From the NCBI GenBank assembly GCA_007280905.1, contig QYQM01000144.1:1-47424 (forward strand): DNA of 47,424 bases, given 5' to 3'. Positions 26,725 through 34,613 of this stretch are shown here, one piece after another. The stretch's first letter is position 1. Every line of letters begins with the position of its first letter. Below the pieces are notes generated by a model. That model ran no database searches, was not told where the DNA came from, and was given only the letters and a program-made list of their open reading frames with translations. Source of the stretch: Porphyromonadaceae bacterium (GTDB taxonomy: Bacteria > Bacteroidota > Bacteroidia > Bacteroidales > UBA12481). The position numbers were made by a program, and so were the translations under genes.

Positions 26725-27852
26725 TTGAAAAGATTGCTTTCTAATACTCACGTAGTCTGTCTGGGTTTATTCCTGATCTCCTTTCAATCCTGCAAGCATA
26801 CCAAAATAGAAGCAACCTCTGAGGCCGAAAAGCTTCCAATCCACATCGACCTCATTAATAATCTCGAAAATAAAAAAGATCTCTTTTTATCCGATTTTGC
26901 AGACAGTGTCAGCTATGTCGCGCTGGAAACAAGCGACAATTCCCTTCTTCCTGAGATGTCAAAGGTTATCCCGGTTAAAGGAGGATATTTAATCATTGCC
27001 AACAGGCATCCATTGTTCTATTTTGATGCCTCGGGAAAATTCATCCGAAAGATTGGTGGCATCGGTTCCGGACCCGGTGAATATAAATTCTGCTGGATGA
27101 CCCAGTATGATCCGGGGTCAGAGTTGATTTATGTTTGCGAGAACTATAAAAAACTGATTCTGGTCTTTACTCTTGCAGGCACCTATTGCAAGTCGATAAA
27201 ATTCAATGATTTAGCAACAGGGTTTCACGTTTTTAATAACCGTACTATTTTTCTTTATTCCAAATTCTCACCTTCCGATCCAAACTTATCGGTGTTGTCA
27301 TTACTTGATTCAACCGGAACATTAATTTCTTCGTTTGAAAGAACCATTGACAGAGCGCCGGTTTGGTCAGCAAACACGATGGAAATTTATGTTCAATGCG
27401 ATCCATCAGCCATATTGTTGCCCAATTCATTTAGTGATACTGTTTTTCAATTGAACGAAGATTTTGAGGTTACCCCATTCTGTACCTATAATGTTGGAAA
27501 TCATTTAATTCCACCAGATATTCTTGACAATCGCGAATTATTCATCGAAACATCCCAGAACTATATTGCTGAAATTAGTACATGGGCCTATCCTTCGATA
27601 ATAATTACCAGATTTCATTATCAAGGAAAATCATACACCGGATATTATCAGAAGTCTATAAAGGAATTTCATCTGCTAAATAACCCGGATAGCCTAATGG
27701 GTTATATTAAGAATGACCTCGACGGTGGACCTTCCTTTTCCACCGGTACATTCGAATATTACAACGCTTCAACCCAGATATCCTATCGGCTTATTCAGCC
27801 AGTTTACCTGTTGGACTATAAAAAAAAGGCTATTTCACCTCACAAAATATAA
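26725..27852 (+). CDS. 6-bladed beta-propeller lipoprotein, C-terminus frameshifted
   Basis: A protein of 375 residues as it stands. The start is a TTG at 26725, since no ATG precedes the signal peptide (lipobox FQSCKHT). The family pattern is clear: LSDFADSVSYVALETSDNSLLP, then FIRKIGGIGSGPGEYKF at about 103-119. The reading frame ends DYKKKAISPHKI. The family's conserved ending lies downstream in another frame, so one base appears lost in the A8 tract at 27820-27827. Whether this is a fixed mutation, slippage or a sequencing error cannot be told here. Function unknown. Confidence 0.8.
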   Translation: MKRLLSNTHVVCLGLFLISFQSCKHTKIEATSEAEKLPIHIDLINNLENKKDLFLSDFADSVSYVALETSDNSLLPEMSKVIPVKGGYLIIANRHPLFYFDASGKFIRKIGGIGSGPGEYKFCWMTQYDPGSELIYVCENYKKLILVFTLAGTYCKSIKFNDLATGFHVFNNRTIFLYSKFSPSDPNLSVLSLLDSTGTLISSFERTIDRAPVWSANTMEIYVQCDPSAILLPNSFSDTVFQLNEDFEVTPFCTYNVGNHLIPPDILDNRELFIETSQNYIAEISTWAYPSIIITRFHYQGKSYTGYYQKSIKEFHLLNNPDSLMGYIKNDLDGGPSFSTGTFEYYNASTQISYRLIQPVYLLDYKKKAISPHKI

Positions 27853-27950
27853 AGAGGCCTGAAGACCATCAGCAATTTCTGGAGTTTTTAGATTCGTTGA
27901 ATGAGAATGATAATCCGGTCATCATGATCACTTACATGAAAAAAAGATAA
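27853..27950 (+). other. Orphaned C-terminal coding tail of the preceding propeller gene
   Basis: In the shifted frame after the A8 tract the sequence reads KRPEDHQQFLEFLDSLNENDNPVIMITYMKKR and then TAA at 27948-27950 (quoted here in pieces: EFLDSLNENDNP, VIMITYMKKR). It matches the ends of both sister proteins (SQEDNLVLFVYYLKKS and SSENDNPILRIMHL), so it is the missing C-terminus. Confidence 0.75.
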
Positions 27951-27952
27951 AA

Positions 27953-27975
27953 ACCGACAACCGACAACTGACAAC
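27953..27975. repeat. Short ACCGACAAC-type repeat
   Basis: ACCGACAACCGACAACTGACAAC follows the frameshifted propeller tail by 2 bases (two 9-base units plus part). The same unit is found at 30636-30706 and, reversed, at 39734-39750 after another stop codon. It is a third dispersed repeat family, placed at gene 3' ends. Confidence 0.7.
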
Positions 27976-28017
27976 ATTATGGCCAAAAATTAAGAATTCA
28001 AGACATTAAATTCACCA

Positions 28018-28050
28018 TACTGCGCAATTTTTATATATTTTTGTGCAGTA
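28018..28050. promoter_or_regulatory. Palindromic operator over the promoter of the second DUF4143-type ATPase
   Basis: TACTGCGCAA (28018-28027) and TTGTGCAGTA (28041-28050) are reverse complements with one mismatch. The 13-base AT-rich middle and right arm contain TATTTTTG (28036-28043), an exact TAnnTTTG -7 box. The start codon is 20 bases downstream of the palindrome. A repressor, possibly the product itself, bound here would block transcription. Confidence 0.6.
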
Positions 28051-28069
28051 CGTGTAAATATTTTCACCT

Positions 28070-29314
28070 ATGCTACAAGATATCATAGCCGGACAAAAAG
28101 CAGAAATGGAAAAAAAACTCCAGGACCGGTATGTCGAAAGAGAAACCGTATTAAAGGGCTTCGATACCGATCTGATCAGTGTGATCATTGGACCAAGGAG
28201 AGCAGGAAAATCCTTTTTCGCGATGCATTCCGCAGGAACAAAACCGGGCATCGGCTATGCAAATTTTGATGAAGAACGGCTTCTGCAGATCGGGAATTTC
28301 GATGAAATAATTTCGGCGATCCGCGCGGTTTATCAGGACCCGAAGATCCTGCTCTTTGATGAGATTCAAAATGTAAGCCAGTGGGAGATCATCGTGAACC
28401 GATTGCACCGCCATGGCTATAAGTTACTGCTTACCGGAAGCAACTCCCATTTATTAAGCAGTAACCTCGCAACTCATTTGACAGGTCGTCACTTTTGCTC
28501 CTATGTTTTTACTTTTTCATTTAAAGAGATCCTGAGCCTTTTTCCTCCCTCTGAAATCATCGCGGACCTCCAGCATCAATGCTTTGAATACGTTACGAAA
28601 GGAGGCTTTCCTGAAGTCTGGGTCAAAAACTATGATCCCGTGGAATATCTGGCTACACTTTTCGACTCGATCATCCTGAAGGACATTGTGAAACGGTACC
28701 ACGTTCGTTTCCCGAATGCCCTCACCGACCTGGCTCAAATCATGATTACCAATATCAGCGGGGAGTTTTCGAACACTTCAATTCAAAAGCTGGCCAAATT
28801 CAACAGTATCCACACGGCAGCAAAATATCTCGGCTACCTGGAAGAAGCCTTTTTGCTTTTCAGCATTCCACGGTTTTCTTATAAGATATCAGAGCAGCAG
28901 AAAGCGGGGAAGAAATATTATTGTTACGATAATGGGTATTTCCAGGCAAAGGCCTTTAAGTTCAGTCCCAAGACCGGCAAACTTTTCAAAAATACTGTTG
29001 CCATCAATTTAAAACGGCGGGAACTGGAAGGAGCATTGAAACTCTATTTCTATAAAAATCAAAAAAAAGAAGAGGTAGATTTTGTTGTTCAGCAGGAATT
29101 GAAAATCACTCAATTGATCCAGGTGTGCTACAACCTTTCAGATCCGAAAGTCAAGGACCGGGAGATCCGGTCCTTATTGAAAGCCGGTGCTGAATTGCAA
29201 TGTTACCGATTGATTGTGATCACGAATGATTACGAAATAACCGAAAAACATTCCTGGTTCGGGAACTCCGGCGAAATTGAATTCATTCCCTTGTGGAAAT
29301 GGCTGATGCGATAA
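28070..29314 (+). CDS. Orphan AAA ATPase with DUF4143-like C-terminus
   Basis: A protein of 414 residues. The ATPase part has Walker A GPRRAGKSFFAMHS at about 41-54, Walker B KILLFDEIQN at about 94-103 and the sensor LLTGSNSHLLSS. The C-terminal half includes a winged-helix-like stretch (NTSIQKLAKFNSIHTAAKYLGYLEEAFLLF) and a restriction-endonuclease-like end (LYFYKNQKKEEVDFVVQQELKITQLIQVCY) with the EVDFV acidic core. It is only distantly similar to the ATPase at 21414. It stands alone between two propeller genes, behind its own palindromic operator. Biological role unknown for the family; a defence or conflict role is a guess from the nuclease-like fold. Confidence 0.88.
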   Translation: MLQDIIAGQKAEMEKKLQDRYVERETVLKGFDTDLISVIIGPRRAGKSFFAMHSAGTKPGIGYANFDEERLLQIGNFDEIISAIRAVYQDPKILLFDEIQNVSQWEIIVNRLHRHGYKLLLTGSNSHLLSSNLATHLTGRHFCSYVFTFSFKEILSLFPPSEIIADLQHQCFEYVTKGGFPEVWVKNYDPVEYLATLFDSIILKDIVKRYHVRFPNALTDLAQIMITNISGEFSNTSIQKLAKFNSIHTAAKYLGYLEEAFLLFSIPRFSYKISEQQKAGKKYYCYDNGYFQAKAFKFSPKTGKLFKNTVAINLKRRELEGALKLYFYKNQKKEEVDFVVQQELKITQLIQVCYNLSDPKVKDREIRSLLKAGAELQCYRLIVITNDYEITEKHSWFGNSGEIEFIPLWKWLMR

Positions 29315-29330
29315 ACTAAATGCAATAGAA

Positions 29331-29444
29331 ATGAAACCAATCACAACAACCACAACCACCATAACAATCACAACTTTTCTGTTCCTGCTGCTGCTCCTGG
29401 CCACCTCCTGCCGACCAATAAAAAGACGGAAACGGACTTGGTGA
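29331..29444 (+). pseudogene. Detached lipoprotein signal peptide of the third propeller gene
   Basis: ATG 29331 opens 37 codons: MKPI, a run of Thr/Ile (codons from a CAACCA-like simple repeat), FLFLLLLLATSC as signal and lipobox, then RPIKRRKRTW and TGA. The following gene lacks a signal and continues in another frame with KKTETDLVTLDI. Adding one A to the A5 tract at 29420-29424 would join the two into a normal lipoprotein. Confidence 0.7.
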
Positions 29445-30565
29445 CCCTCGACATTATCCCTGCACTAAACCATTACCGGGAGTTCCGGCTGAGCGAAATG
29501 GTCGAATCCATCGAGTACGTGAAACTCGAAACCAGGCCGGAGTGCCTTATTTCCAGCGCTTCGAGAGTGATCGGGGAAAAATACATCCTGCTGCTCAACA
29601 GCCAGCCCCCGCAGGTATTGCTTTTCGACCGGAGCGGAAAATTTATCAGGCTGATCGGAAAGATCGGCAAAGGCCCGGGGGAATACACCTACCCGATCAG
29701 AATCGACCTGAGCCCCGATGAAGACCGTATTATTGTCTATGATATGGTTCAGAGGCGCTTACTGGAGTATTCGCTGGATGGGAATGTCCTGTCAACTCCA
29801 AAAACCCCGGGTGGCGTGGCTGAGGGCCCGTACTATCTCGACCAGGACTATATCGCCTTCATGCAATCCCCCTGGACCGACAGTCTGCATTACCCACGGG
29901 TGGTCGCCATGAATCTCCGGACTGGCGAACAAAAACCTCTCTGGTTCATCAATTACAAGCAAAATCCAACCGAGGTATCAGGTGTTTATCTTAAAAACGA
30001 CTTCTATAGAACAGATGAAGGAATTATTTTTAAAGATGCACTTTGCGATACGATCTATCGTCTGTTGCCTGATTTTTCAGTAAAACCGGTTTACAGTTTA
30101 AAATCTTTCGCCAATAAGCCGATGTACTATCACATCTCTGACCAGGAATTCGATGCACTTGGCGACGTTTCTTTGTCCTGCTTTACTCCCCAATTCCTCT
30201 TCTTTATCGGTGATTACAAAGAACGGTTTCACCTGATTTACAATTCAACCCGGACAGAAGTGTTTCGCTTGCCCAAAGTCAAAAAGTGTCTTGGTGAAGA
30301 TGATTATTCATACGGTATCGTAAACGATCTCGATGGTACGGGCCCATTCTGGTTTTGGTCGGGAAATATCCGTAATAATACAACTTCCAATCAATTCCAG
30401 ATAGTCGATCTGAAGGAACTGATCAAAACCGATTGCTTCACAAAAGCTGATCTTAAGACCAACTGGTATCGCGATCAGTTAAAGAAGCTGGTGGAGGAGA
30501 GTTCGGAGAATGATAATCCAATTCTCAGGATCATGCATTTGCAGGAAACTCCAAAAAACAAATAA
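29438..30565 (+). CDS. 6-bladed beta-propeller protein, separated from its signal peptide by a frameshift
   Basis: The open frame (375 codons from a TTG at 29438) starts inside the mature domain: TLDIIPALNHYREFRLSEMVESIEYVKLE. The family motif FIRLIGKIGKGPGEYTYPI is at about 70-88, and the end, SSENDNPILRIMHLQETPKNK, is complete. TTG is unlikely to be the true start: the proper signal lies in another frame at 29331-29444. As it stands the protein would stay in the cytoplasm or not be made. If the frameshift is real the gene is a pseudogene or switchable; if it is an error the gene is a normal 410-residue lipoprotein. Confidence 0.8.
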   Translation: MVTLDIIPALNHYREFRLSEMVESIEYVKLETRPECLISSASRVIGEKYILLLNSQPPQVLLFDRSGKFIRLIGKIGKGPGEYTYPIRIDLSPDEDRIIVYDMVQRRLLEYSLDGNVLSTPKTPGGVAEGPYYLDQDYIAFMQSPWTDSLHYPRVVAMNLRTGEQKPLWFINYKQNPTEVSGVYLKNDFYRTDEGIIFKDALCDTIYRLLPDFSVKPVYSLKSFANKPMYYHISDQEFDALGDVSLSCFTPQFLFFIGDYKERFHLIYNSTRTEVFRLPKVKKCLGEDDYSYGIVNDLDGTGPFWFWSGNIRNNTTSNQFQIVDLKELIKTDCFTKADLKTNWYRDQLKKLVEESSENDNPILRIMHLQETPKNK

Positions 30566-30581
30566 TCCACCTCACCCTCTT

Positions 30582-30619
30582 CCCCCTCTCCCGCGCTCGC
30601 AAGCTCACGGGAGAGGGGG
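30582..30619. terminator. Strong hairpin after the third propeller gene
   Basis: CCCCCTCTCCCG (30582-30593) pairs perfectly over 12 bp with CGGGAGAGGGGG (30608-30619) around a 14-base loop, 16 bases after the stop codon. There is no T-tract. A close relative, in opposite orientation, is at 33802-33838, so it is also a dispersed repeat. Confidence 0.65.
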
Positions 30620-30635
30620 GCACTGGCAAAATAAC

Positions 30636-30706
30636 TGATAACTGATAACCGACAACCCATAACCATCATAACCATCACAACCCCCATAACCGACAACCGA
30701 CAACCA
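30636..30706. repeat. Low-complexity ACTGATA / ACCGACA / ACCATCA repeat tract
   Basis: About 70 bases made of short related words: AACTGATAACTGATAACC, then CCATAACCATCATAACCATC, then ATAACCGACAACCGACAACC. It belongs with the ACCGACAAC repeats at 27953 and 39734, and resembles the CAACCA-rich start of the signal peptide at 29331. Confidence 0.65.
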
Positions 30707-30715
30707 TCTTTTCCA

Positions 30716-30747
30716 TTTGCATTATTGGAAACCAACCCCTACCTTTA
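30716..30747 (+). promoter_or_regulatory. Promoter of the PQQ-like propeller gene
   Basis: TTTG at 30716-30719, a 20-base spacer and TACCTTTA at 30740-30747 (one mismatch to TAnnTTTG) lie 44 bases before the ATG at 30792, leaving a normal short leader. Confidence 0.55.
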
Positions 30748-30791
30748 ATACCCTATTGATTTTAAGACAGCTAACATAATTTCAACAAACC

Positions 30792-32015
30792 ATGAAACGG
30801 CATTTTTTCTTTTCAGTCTTAATTGTCACCGGCCTGATGCTGGGAGTAACAGGATTTTCTCAAAGTAATGACTTTCCTGGCTGGCGGGGTGCGAACCGTG
30901 ATGGAAAAATCACGGGTTTTAAAGCTCCGGCCACCTGGCCGAAGGAACTGACCAAAGTGTGGGAAGTCCCTGTCGGACTGGGAGATGCATCACCTGTTTT
31001 AGTAAAAGGGAAATTCTATCTGCTGGTCAATCAGGACTCTACCGAGATATTGCTCTGCCTGGATGCTAAAAGCGGAAAACAAATCTGGAAGACTCCCATC
31101 AACAAGGCTCCCGCGATTACCGGAGGACCCGCTTCACATCCCGGACCGCGCAGCACGCCTTATGTTTCCGATGGGAAAGTGTTTACATTGGGTGCCGGTG
31201 GTGTTGTCGCCTGTCATGATGCAAAAAAAGGAAAGCTCATCTGGAAAAACGAGTCCTACACGAAAGAGGTCCCGCAGTTCTTTACCGGTGCCTCACCATT
31301 GGTAACCGATAAATTATGCATCCTTCCGCTGGGCGGCAAGGAGAATGGAATGGTGGTTGCCCTCGATGTGAATTCCGGGTTGGATGTCTGGAAGGTGAAC
31401 GGAATACCCTGCACCTATGCATCACCTGTTTTCATGGCTATAAATGAAACAATCATTGTAGATCAATCCGAAACGGACCTGGTAGGCATTACAATGGATG
31501 GACAGCTGATCGGGGAAATACCCACCCCAGGCCAGCAAAGGTTCTATAATGCGTCGACACCGGTGATCGATGGTCAGAATATTATTGTGGCCGGAGCCGG
31601 AACCGGTACTAAAATGTACCATGTGACCAATGATGGAGGCTATAATTACGGTGAAGTGTGGAGCAACCCTAAGCTGGGTGTCTCCTTTAATACCCCGGTG
31701 TTAAAAGATGGGTTCCTGTATGCCAACGATTCCCGTTTCGGGTATATCTATTGCCTGAACGCAGAGACCGGTGAAACCGCCTGGGCAGATACTGTCAAGC
31801 TCAACAGGTTCGCATCCATGCTCGATCTTGGGCCGGTCATGCTTTCCCTCGCCGGCAATGCAACCATGGTTATCTTTGAGCCAAACGGCACCGCTTTTAA
31901 ACAACTTGCCAGATACAAAGTTTCGGAAACCGAGATTTACGCGCATCCTATAGCAGCTGATAATAAGATCTATACAAAAGATAAGGAAAAGCTGACCTGC
32001 TGGGAGGTGAAATAA
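30792..32015 (+). CDS. Secreted PQQ-like (quinoprotein-type) beta-propeller protein
   Basis: A protein of 407 residues with a signal peptide (about 1-24, ending TGFSQ). The mature part is an eight-blade-type repeat domain with tryptophan-docking motifs such as LLCLDAKSGKQIWKTPI, VACHDAKKGKLIWKNES, VALDVNSGLDVWKVNG and YCLNAETGETAWAD. These resemble PQQ-binding-like propellers (BamB-like or non-enzymatic) rather than true quinoprotein dehydrogenases; no catalytic or calcium-binding signature was identified. The opening DFPGWRGANRDGKITGF is usual for this periplasmic family in Bacteroidota and Planctomycetes. Function unknown. It stands alone behind its own promoter. Confidence 0.88.
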   Translation: MKRHFFFSVLIVTGLMLGVTGFSQSNDFPGWRGANRDGKITGFKAPATWPKELTKVWEVPVGLGDASPVLVKGKFYLLVNQDSTEILLCLDAKSGKQIWKTPINKAPAITGGPASHPGPRSTPYVSDGKVFTLGAGGVVACHDAKKGKLIWKNESYTKEVPQFFTGASPLVTDKLCILPLGGKENGMVVALDVNSGLDVWKVNGIPCTYASPVFMAINETIIVDQSETDLVGITMDGQLIGEIPTPGQQRFYNASTPVIDGQNIIVAGAGTGTKMYHVTNDGGYNYGEVWSNPKLGVSFNTPVLKDGFLYANDSRFGYIYCLNAETGETAWADTVKLNRFASMLDLGPVMLSLAGNATMVIFEPNGTAFKQLARYKVSETEIYAHPIAADNKIYTKDKEKLTCWEVK

Positions 32016-32083
32016 ACCCTATTTCAACCCTTTGTCCATCCCTTTCCCAACCTCTGAAATTTCAGCGGGGTCCAACGGGTGTC

Positions 32084-32091
32084 TACATTTG
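32084..32091 (+). promoter_or_regulatory. -7 box for the 32131 gene
   Basis: TACATTTG is an exact TAnnTTTG match, 39 bases before the ATG at 32131. No clear -33 TTTG was found at the right distance. Confidence 0.45.
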
Positions 32092-32130
32092 TCATGACAA
32101 TTAAATTTTTAAAAGATTAAATTTATCGTT

Positions 32131-32634
32131 ATGAAAAATTCAATTAAGATCACCGTGGGGGTAATGGCAATGATGTTTGCTGTGACCGAATTCTGTTTTA
32201 GCCAGGAATCAACTGATAAGAAAGATCGTTCATTTGGGACAATGGTGATTAATACATATGTAGAACGAGGTAAGGATGATATCAAAGTTGAAAGGCGAAG
32301 AACACTTGATTTTAAAAACGAATCCAAAAAGGCTGAGGTAAAAGTCAACATGACAGAGGAGTATAATTATCTAAAAATCAAAATTATCAGCCAATTTAAC
32401 CAAGGTAGCGTGATCCTCGAAATCGTGGATCCCAAAGGTGAAAAGCAAGGGACCTATACTGCTAAATCAGATGAACCCGTTCTCATTGGTGATAAAACTT
32501 CTACCCGGGAAAGTGTCAATGTGGAAATGGAAAAGACATTTAATCCCCCACTTAAAGGAGAGTGGATCATACGGGCCATTCCAGCTTCAGCAACCGGATA
32601 TATTAGTATCACGATAACACAGCAGTATATTTGA
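32131..32634 (+). CDS. Hypothetical exported protein
   Basis: A protein of 167 residues with a signal peptide (about 1-25, ending FCFSQ). The mature part is charged at first (KKDRSFG ... VERRRTLDFKNESKKAEVKVNM) and then forms beta strands with a regular alternation (YLKIKIISQFNQGSVILEIVDPKG ... EWIIRAIPASATGYISITITQQYI). It resembles small Ig- or jelly-roll-type periplasmic proteins. I do not recognise the family. The next gene, a membrane LuxR regulator, starts 37 bases later on the same strand, so the pair may be one operon. Confidence 0.65.
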   Translation: MKNSIKITVGVMAMMFAVTEFCFSQESTDKKDRSFGTMVINTYVERGKDDIKVERRRTLDFKNESKKAEVKVNMTEEYNYLKIKIISQFNQGSVILEIVDPKGEKQGTYTAKSDEPVLIGDKTSTRESVNVEMEKTFNPPLKGEWIIRAIPASATGYISITITQQYI

Positions 32635-32671
32635 AACAATCATCAATGGTGTCGTTCAAAAGGAGAAATAA

Positions 32672-33688
32672 ATGTTAAACCCGACAATTCTTTTGCGGTT
32701 TGTATTCCTTCTGATTTTTTCGGGCGTAAGTTCTTGTCTGCAGTTACATTCACAGTCTCTTTTGAAAGGACGAATAGTCCTGGACACTACACGTTGGACA
32801 CCAGTAGCCTACCTCTCCAAAATTTCGGATTTCACCCAAATGAATGCCATCTCGAATGAATCCATCATTCAGCGGACAGGCATTGATCGGTCTGGAAACT
32901 TCCGTTTTGACTGTAAAACTCTATCACAGGAGGATCACCTCTACCGGATTCACTTCTCGAAAAAAGGTGAACCTCCTGCTTCGTTAATTATCGGGGGTAC
33001 GGATGAGAACCACCTGTTCCTGATTGCCAACAGTAAGTCGGAAGTGGGAATCCTTATCCGGAGTGGGAATAACCTGATCAGCGGGGTAACTTTCTCGGGC
33101 TATCCCCCAAACAAAGCCCTTCAGGAGATCAATCAGATTGCCGGGTTCCTCGACACCCTGGATTATTACGGACCCGCCGTTAACCGTGATTTTGTGCGGC
33201 AGGCGGTGTATGACAAGCTCCGGCAATATGCCGATACCTGTTCTAATCCCCTGATCTCGCTTTATGCCCTGTATCACAGCCGGTTTGAGTCGGACTACCC
33301 CAAGAATGCTGCATTCTACGATAAATATCTCCGTAAGTGGAAGGCTGAGGATTCCGAGTATTTCAGGGCATTCCGGGCCCAACTGCCAGTCAGGGAATCG
33401 CCGAAAATCCTGCTGCCAATGCTAATCATATTAGGGTTTTTGCTGGCAGGTGCCGGAGTAATCATCTTCATCCGGATCAGAAAAAAGTCTGAAAAAAATC
33501 CCTATCAGTCCCTCAGCGTTCAGGAAAGGAAGATATTCAGCCTGTTAAAAGACGGGAGATCAAACAAAGAGATCTCAGAAGAATGCGGCATCAGTCTGAG
33601 TACGGTGAAATCGCATGTAAATAATATCTATTCAAAGCTCAATATCAGTTCGAGGACGGACGTGATGGATTACGGGGGGGACAGATGA
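32672..33688 (+). CDS. Membrane-bound LuxR-type transcription regulator
   Basis: A protein of 338 residues with an N-terminal signal (about 1-28). About 200 residues follow outside, including a region like the thiol-disulfide-protein accessory domain (LLKGRIVLDTTRWTPVAYLSKI ... LIIGGTDENHLFLIANSKSE). A membrane helix lies at about 247-267 (ILLPMLIILGFLLAGAGVIIF). The cytoplasmic C-terminus is a GerE/LuxR HTH (LSVQERKIFSLLKDGRSNKEISEECGISLSTVKSHVNNIYSKL, a classical match). It would couple an envelope signal directly to transcription without a kinase, the same logic as the glucan regulator at 4163. The final DYGGDR overlaps a hairpin, GACGGACG/CGTCCGTC at 33655-33697, probably the terminator. 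Confidence 0.85.
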   Translation: MLNPTILLRFVFLLIFSGVSSCLQLHSQSLLKGRIVLDTTRWTPVAYLSKISDFTQMNAISNESIIQRTGIDRSGNFRFDCKTLSQEDHLYRIHFSKKGEPPASLIIGGTDENHLFLIANSKSEVGILIRSGNNLISGVTFSGYPPNKALQEINQIAGFLDTLDYYGPAVNRDFVRQAVYDKLRQYADTCSNPLISLYALYHSRFESDYPKNAAFYDKYLRKWKAEDSEYFRAFRAQLPVRESPKILLPMLIILGFLLAGAGVIIFIRIRKKSEKNPYQSLSVQERKIFSLLKDGRSNKEISEECGISLSTVKSHVNNIYSKLNISSRTDVMDYGGDR

Positions 33689-33700
33689 TCGTCCGTCACT

Positions 33701-33985
33701 AAATTCCCCCCGGAGCAGTGTCATCCCGGCGAAGGCCGGGACCCCGTTCCTTATCACGAATGTTCTTGGGAGCGTGCACCAAATTCCCCCCGGAGCACTC
33801 GCCCCTCTCCCGTGAGCGAAGCGAGCGCGGGAGAGGGGTCGGGGGTGAGGTGGATCACGACATTCAGCAAGAGCCGCCTTCAACAGACTCAGTGCAGCGT
33901 CACGAGATCCCGGCCTTCGCCGGGATGACAAGGGCTCAGGGTAAAAAAGAAGGGTGTGGGTGTGGGTGCGGGTGCGCGTTGATGG
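33701..33985. repeat. Composite repeat cluster in a 397-base gene-free stretch
   Basis: The stretch 33689-34085 holds no gene I can support. It contains: an 18-bp direct repeat AAATTCCCCCCGGAGCA at 33701 and 33781; palindromes GTCATCCCGGCGAAGGCCGG at 33720-33741 and its inverse at 33908-33929; a hairpin CCCCTCTCCCG/CGGGAGAGGGG at 33802-33838, related to 30582-30619; and a G-rich tract of GTGGGT/GCGGGT units at about 33955-33979. From there to 34085 it is the leader of the next gene. Confidence 0.85.
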
Positions 33986-34085
33986 GCGAATATCTAAACA
34001 ATCATTAACCTTCGGTAACATTTCTTCACACGGATCCCATTTATTTTTAAGGTGCTATAATTTAAACGCCTTAATCAAACATCCG

Positions 34086-34613
34086 ATGAAAAAATCAATT
34101 CCTATTATTGTTGTTGCCCTGTTTTTGGGGTCATTCCTTTTAACCTCCGGATTTTCCCAGGGCAAAATCGGTCATCTGAATTCTGATGAGCTGATCAAGT
34201 CGATGCCGGAGACCGATAGTATCAACAAGATCCTGAGCGACCTGTCAGATGAATACAAGCGGCTGGGCGAGGACTTAGATGTCAAGTATAATCAGGCATT
34301 GGAAGCCTATACCAGTCAGGCTGAGACACTGAAACCTCTAGAAAAAAAGCTGAAAGAATCGGAGCTGCTGGATATGCAGAAACGCATTCAGGCTTTTACT
34401 TCCGAAACGCAAACGGGTTATCAGAAGCGCCAGCAGGAGCTCTATCAGCCGGTTTTGCTAAAAGCGCAAAATGCAATTAAGGAAGTTGGTAAAGAGAACG
34501 GATTATTGTACATCCTTGATTCAGCGCAAGGCTTGTTATTATATCTGCCGGAAGATGAATCGTTTAATATCCTGCCACTGGTGAAGAAGAAATTAGGGAT
34601 CAAAATCAAATAA
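34086..34613 (+). CDS. OmpH/Skp-family periplasmic chaperone
   Basis: A protein of 175 residues from ATG 34086; an upstream in-frame ATG at 33954 lies in the G-rich repeat and is rejected. The signal peptide (about 1-25) ends SGFSQ. Then come KIGHLNSDELIKSMPETDSI, typical of OmpH family openings, a long coiled coil (about 45-120, rich in Leu, Lys, Glu) and the C-terminal LLYILDSAQGLLLYLPEDESFNILPLVKKKLGI. Family members hold unfolded outer-membrane proteins in the periplasm. The 3' end overlaps the convergent hipA gene by 8 bases. Confidence 0.85.
   Translation: MKKSIPIIVVALFLGSFLLTSGFSQGKIGHLNSDELIKSMPETDSINKILSDLSDEYKRLGEDLDVKYNQALEAYTSQAETLKPLEKKLKESELLDMQKRIQAFTSETQTGYQKRQQELYQPVLLKAQNAIKEVGKENGLLYILDSAQGLLLYLPEDESFNILPLVKKKLGIKIK

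Noticed and set aside
33954-34085. N-terminal extension of the OmpH-like protein (MWVWVRVRV...)
   Set aside because: It is a translated G-rich repeat; a standard signal peptide starts at 34086.
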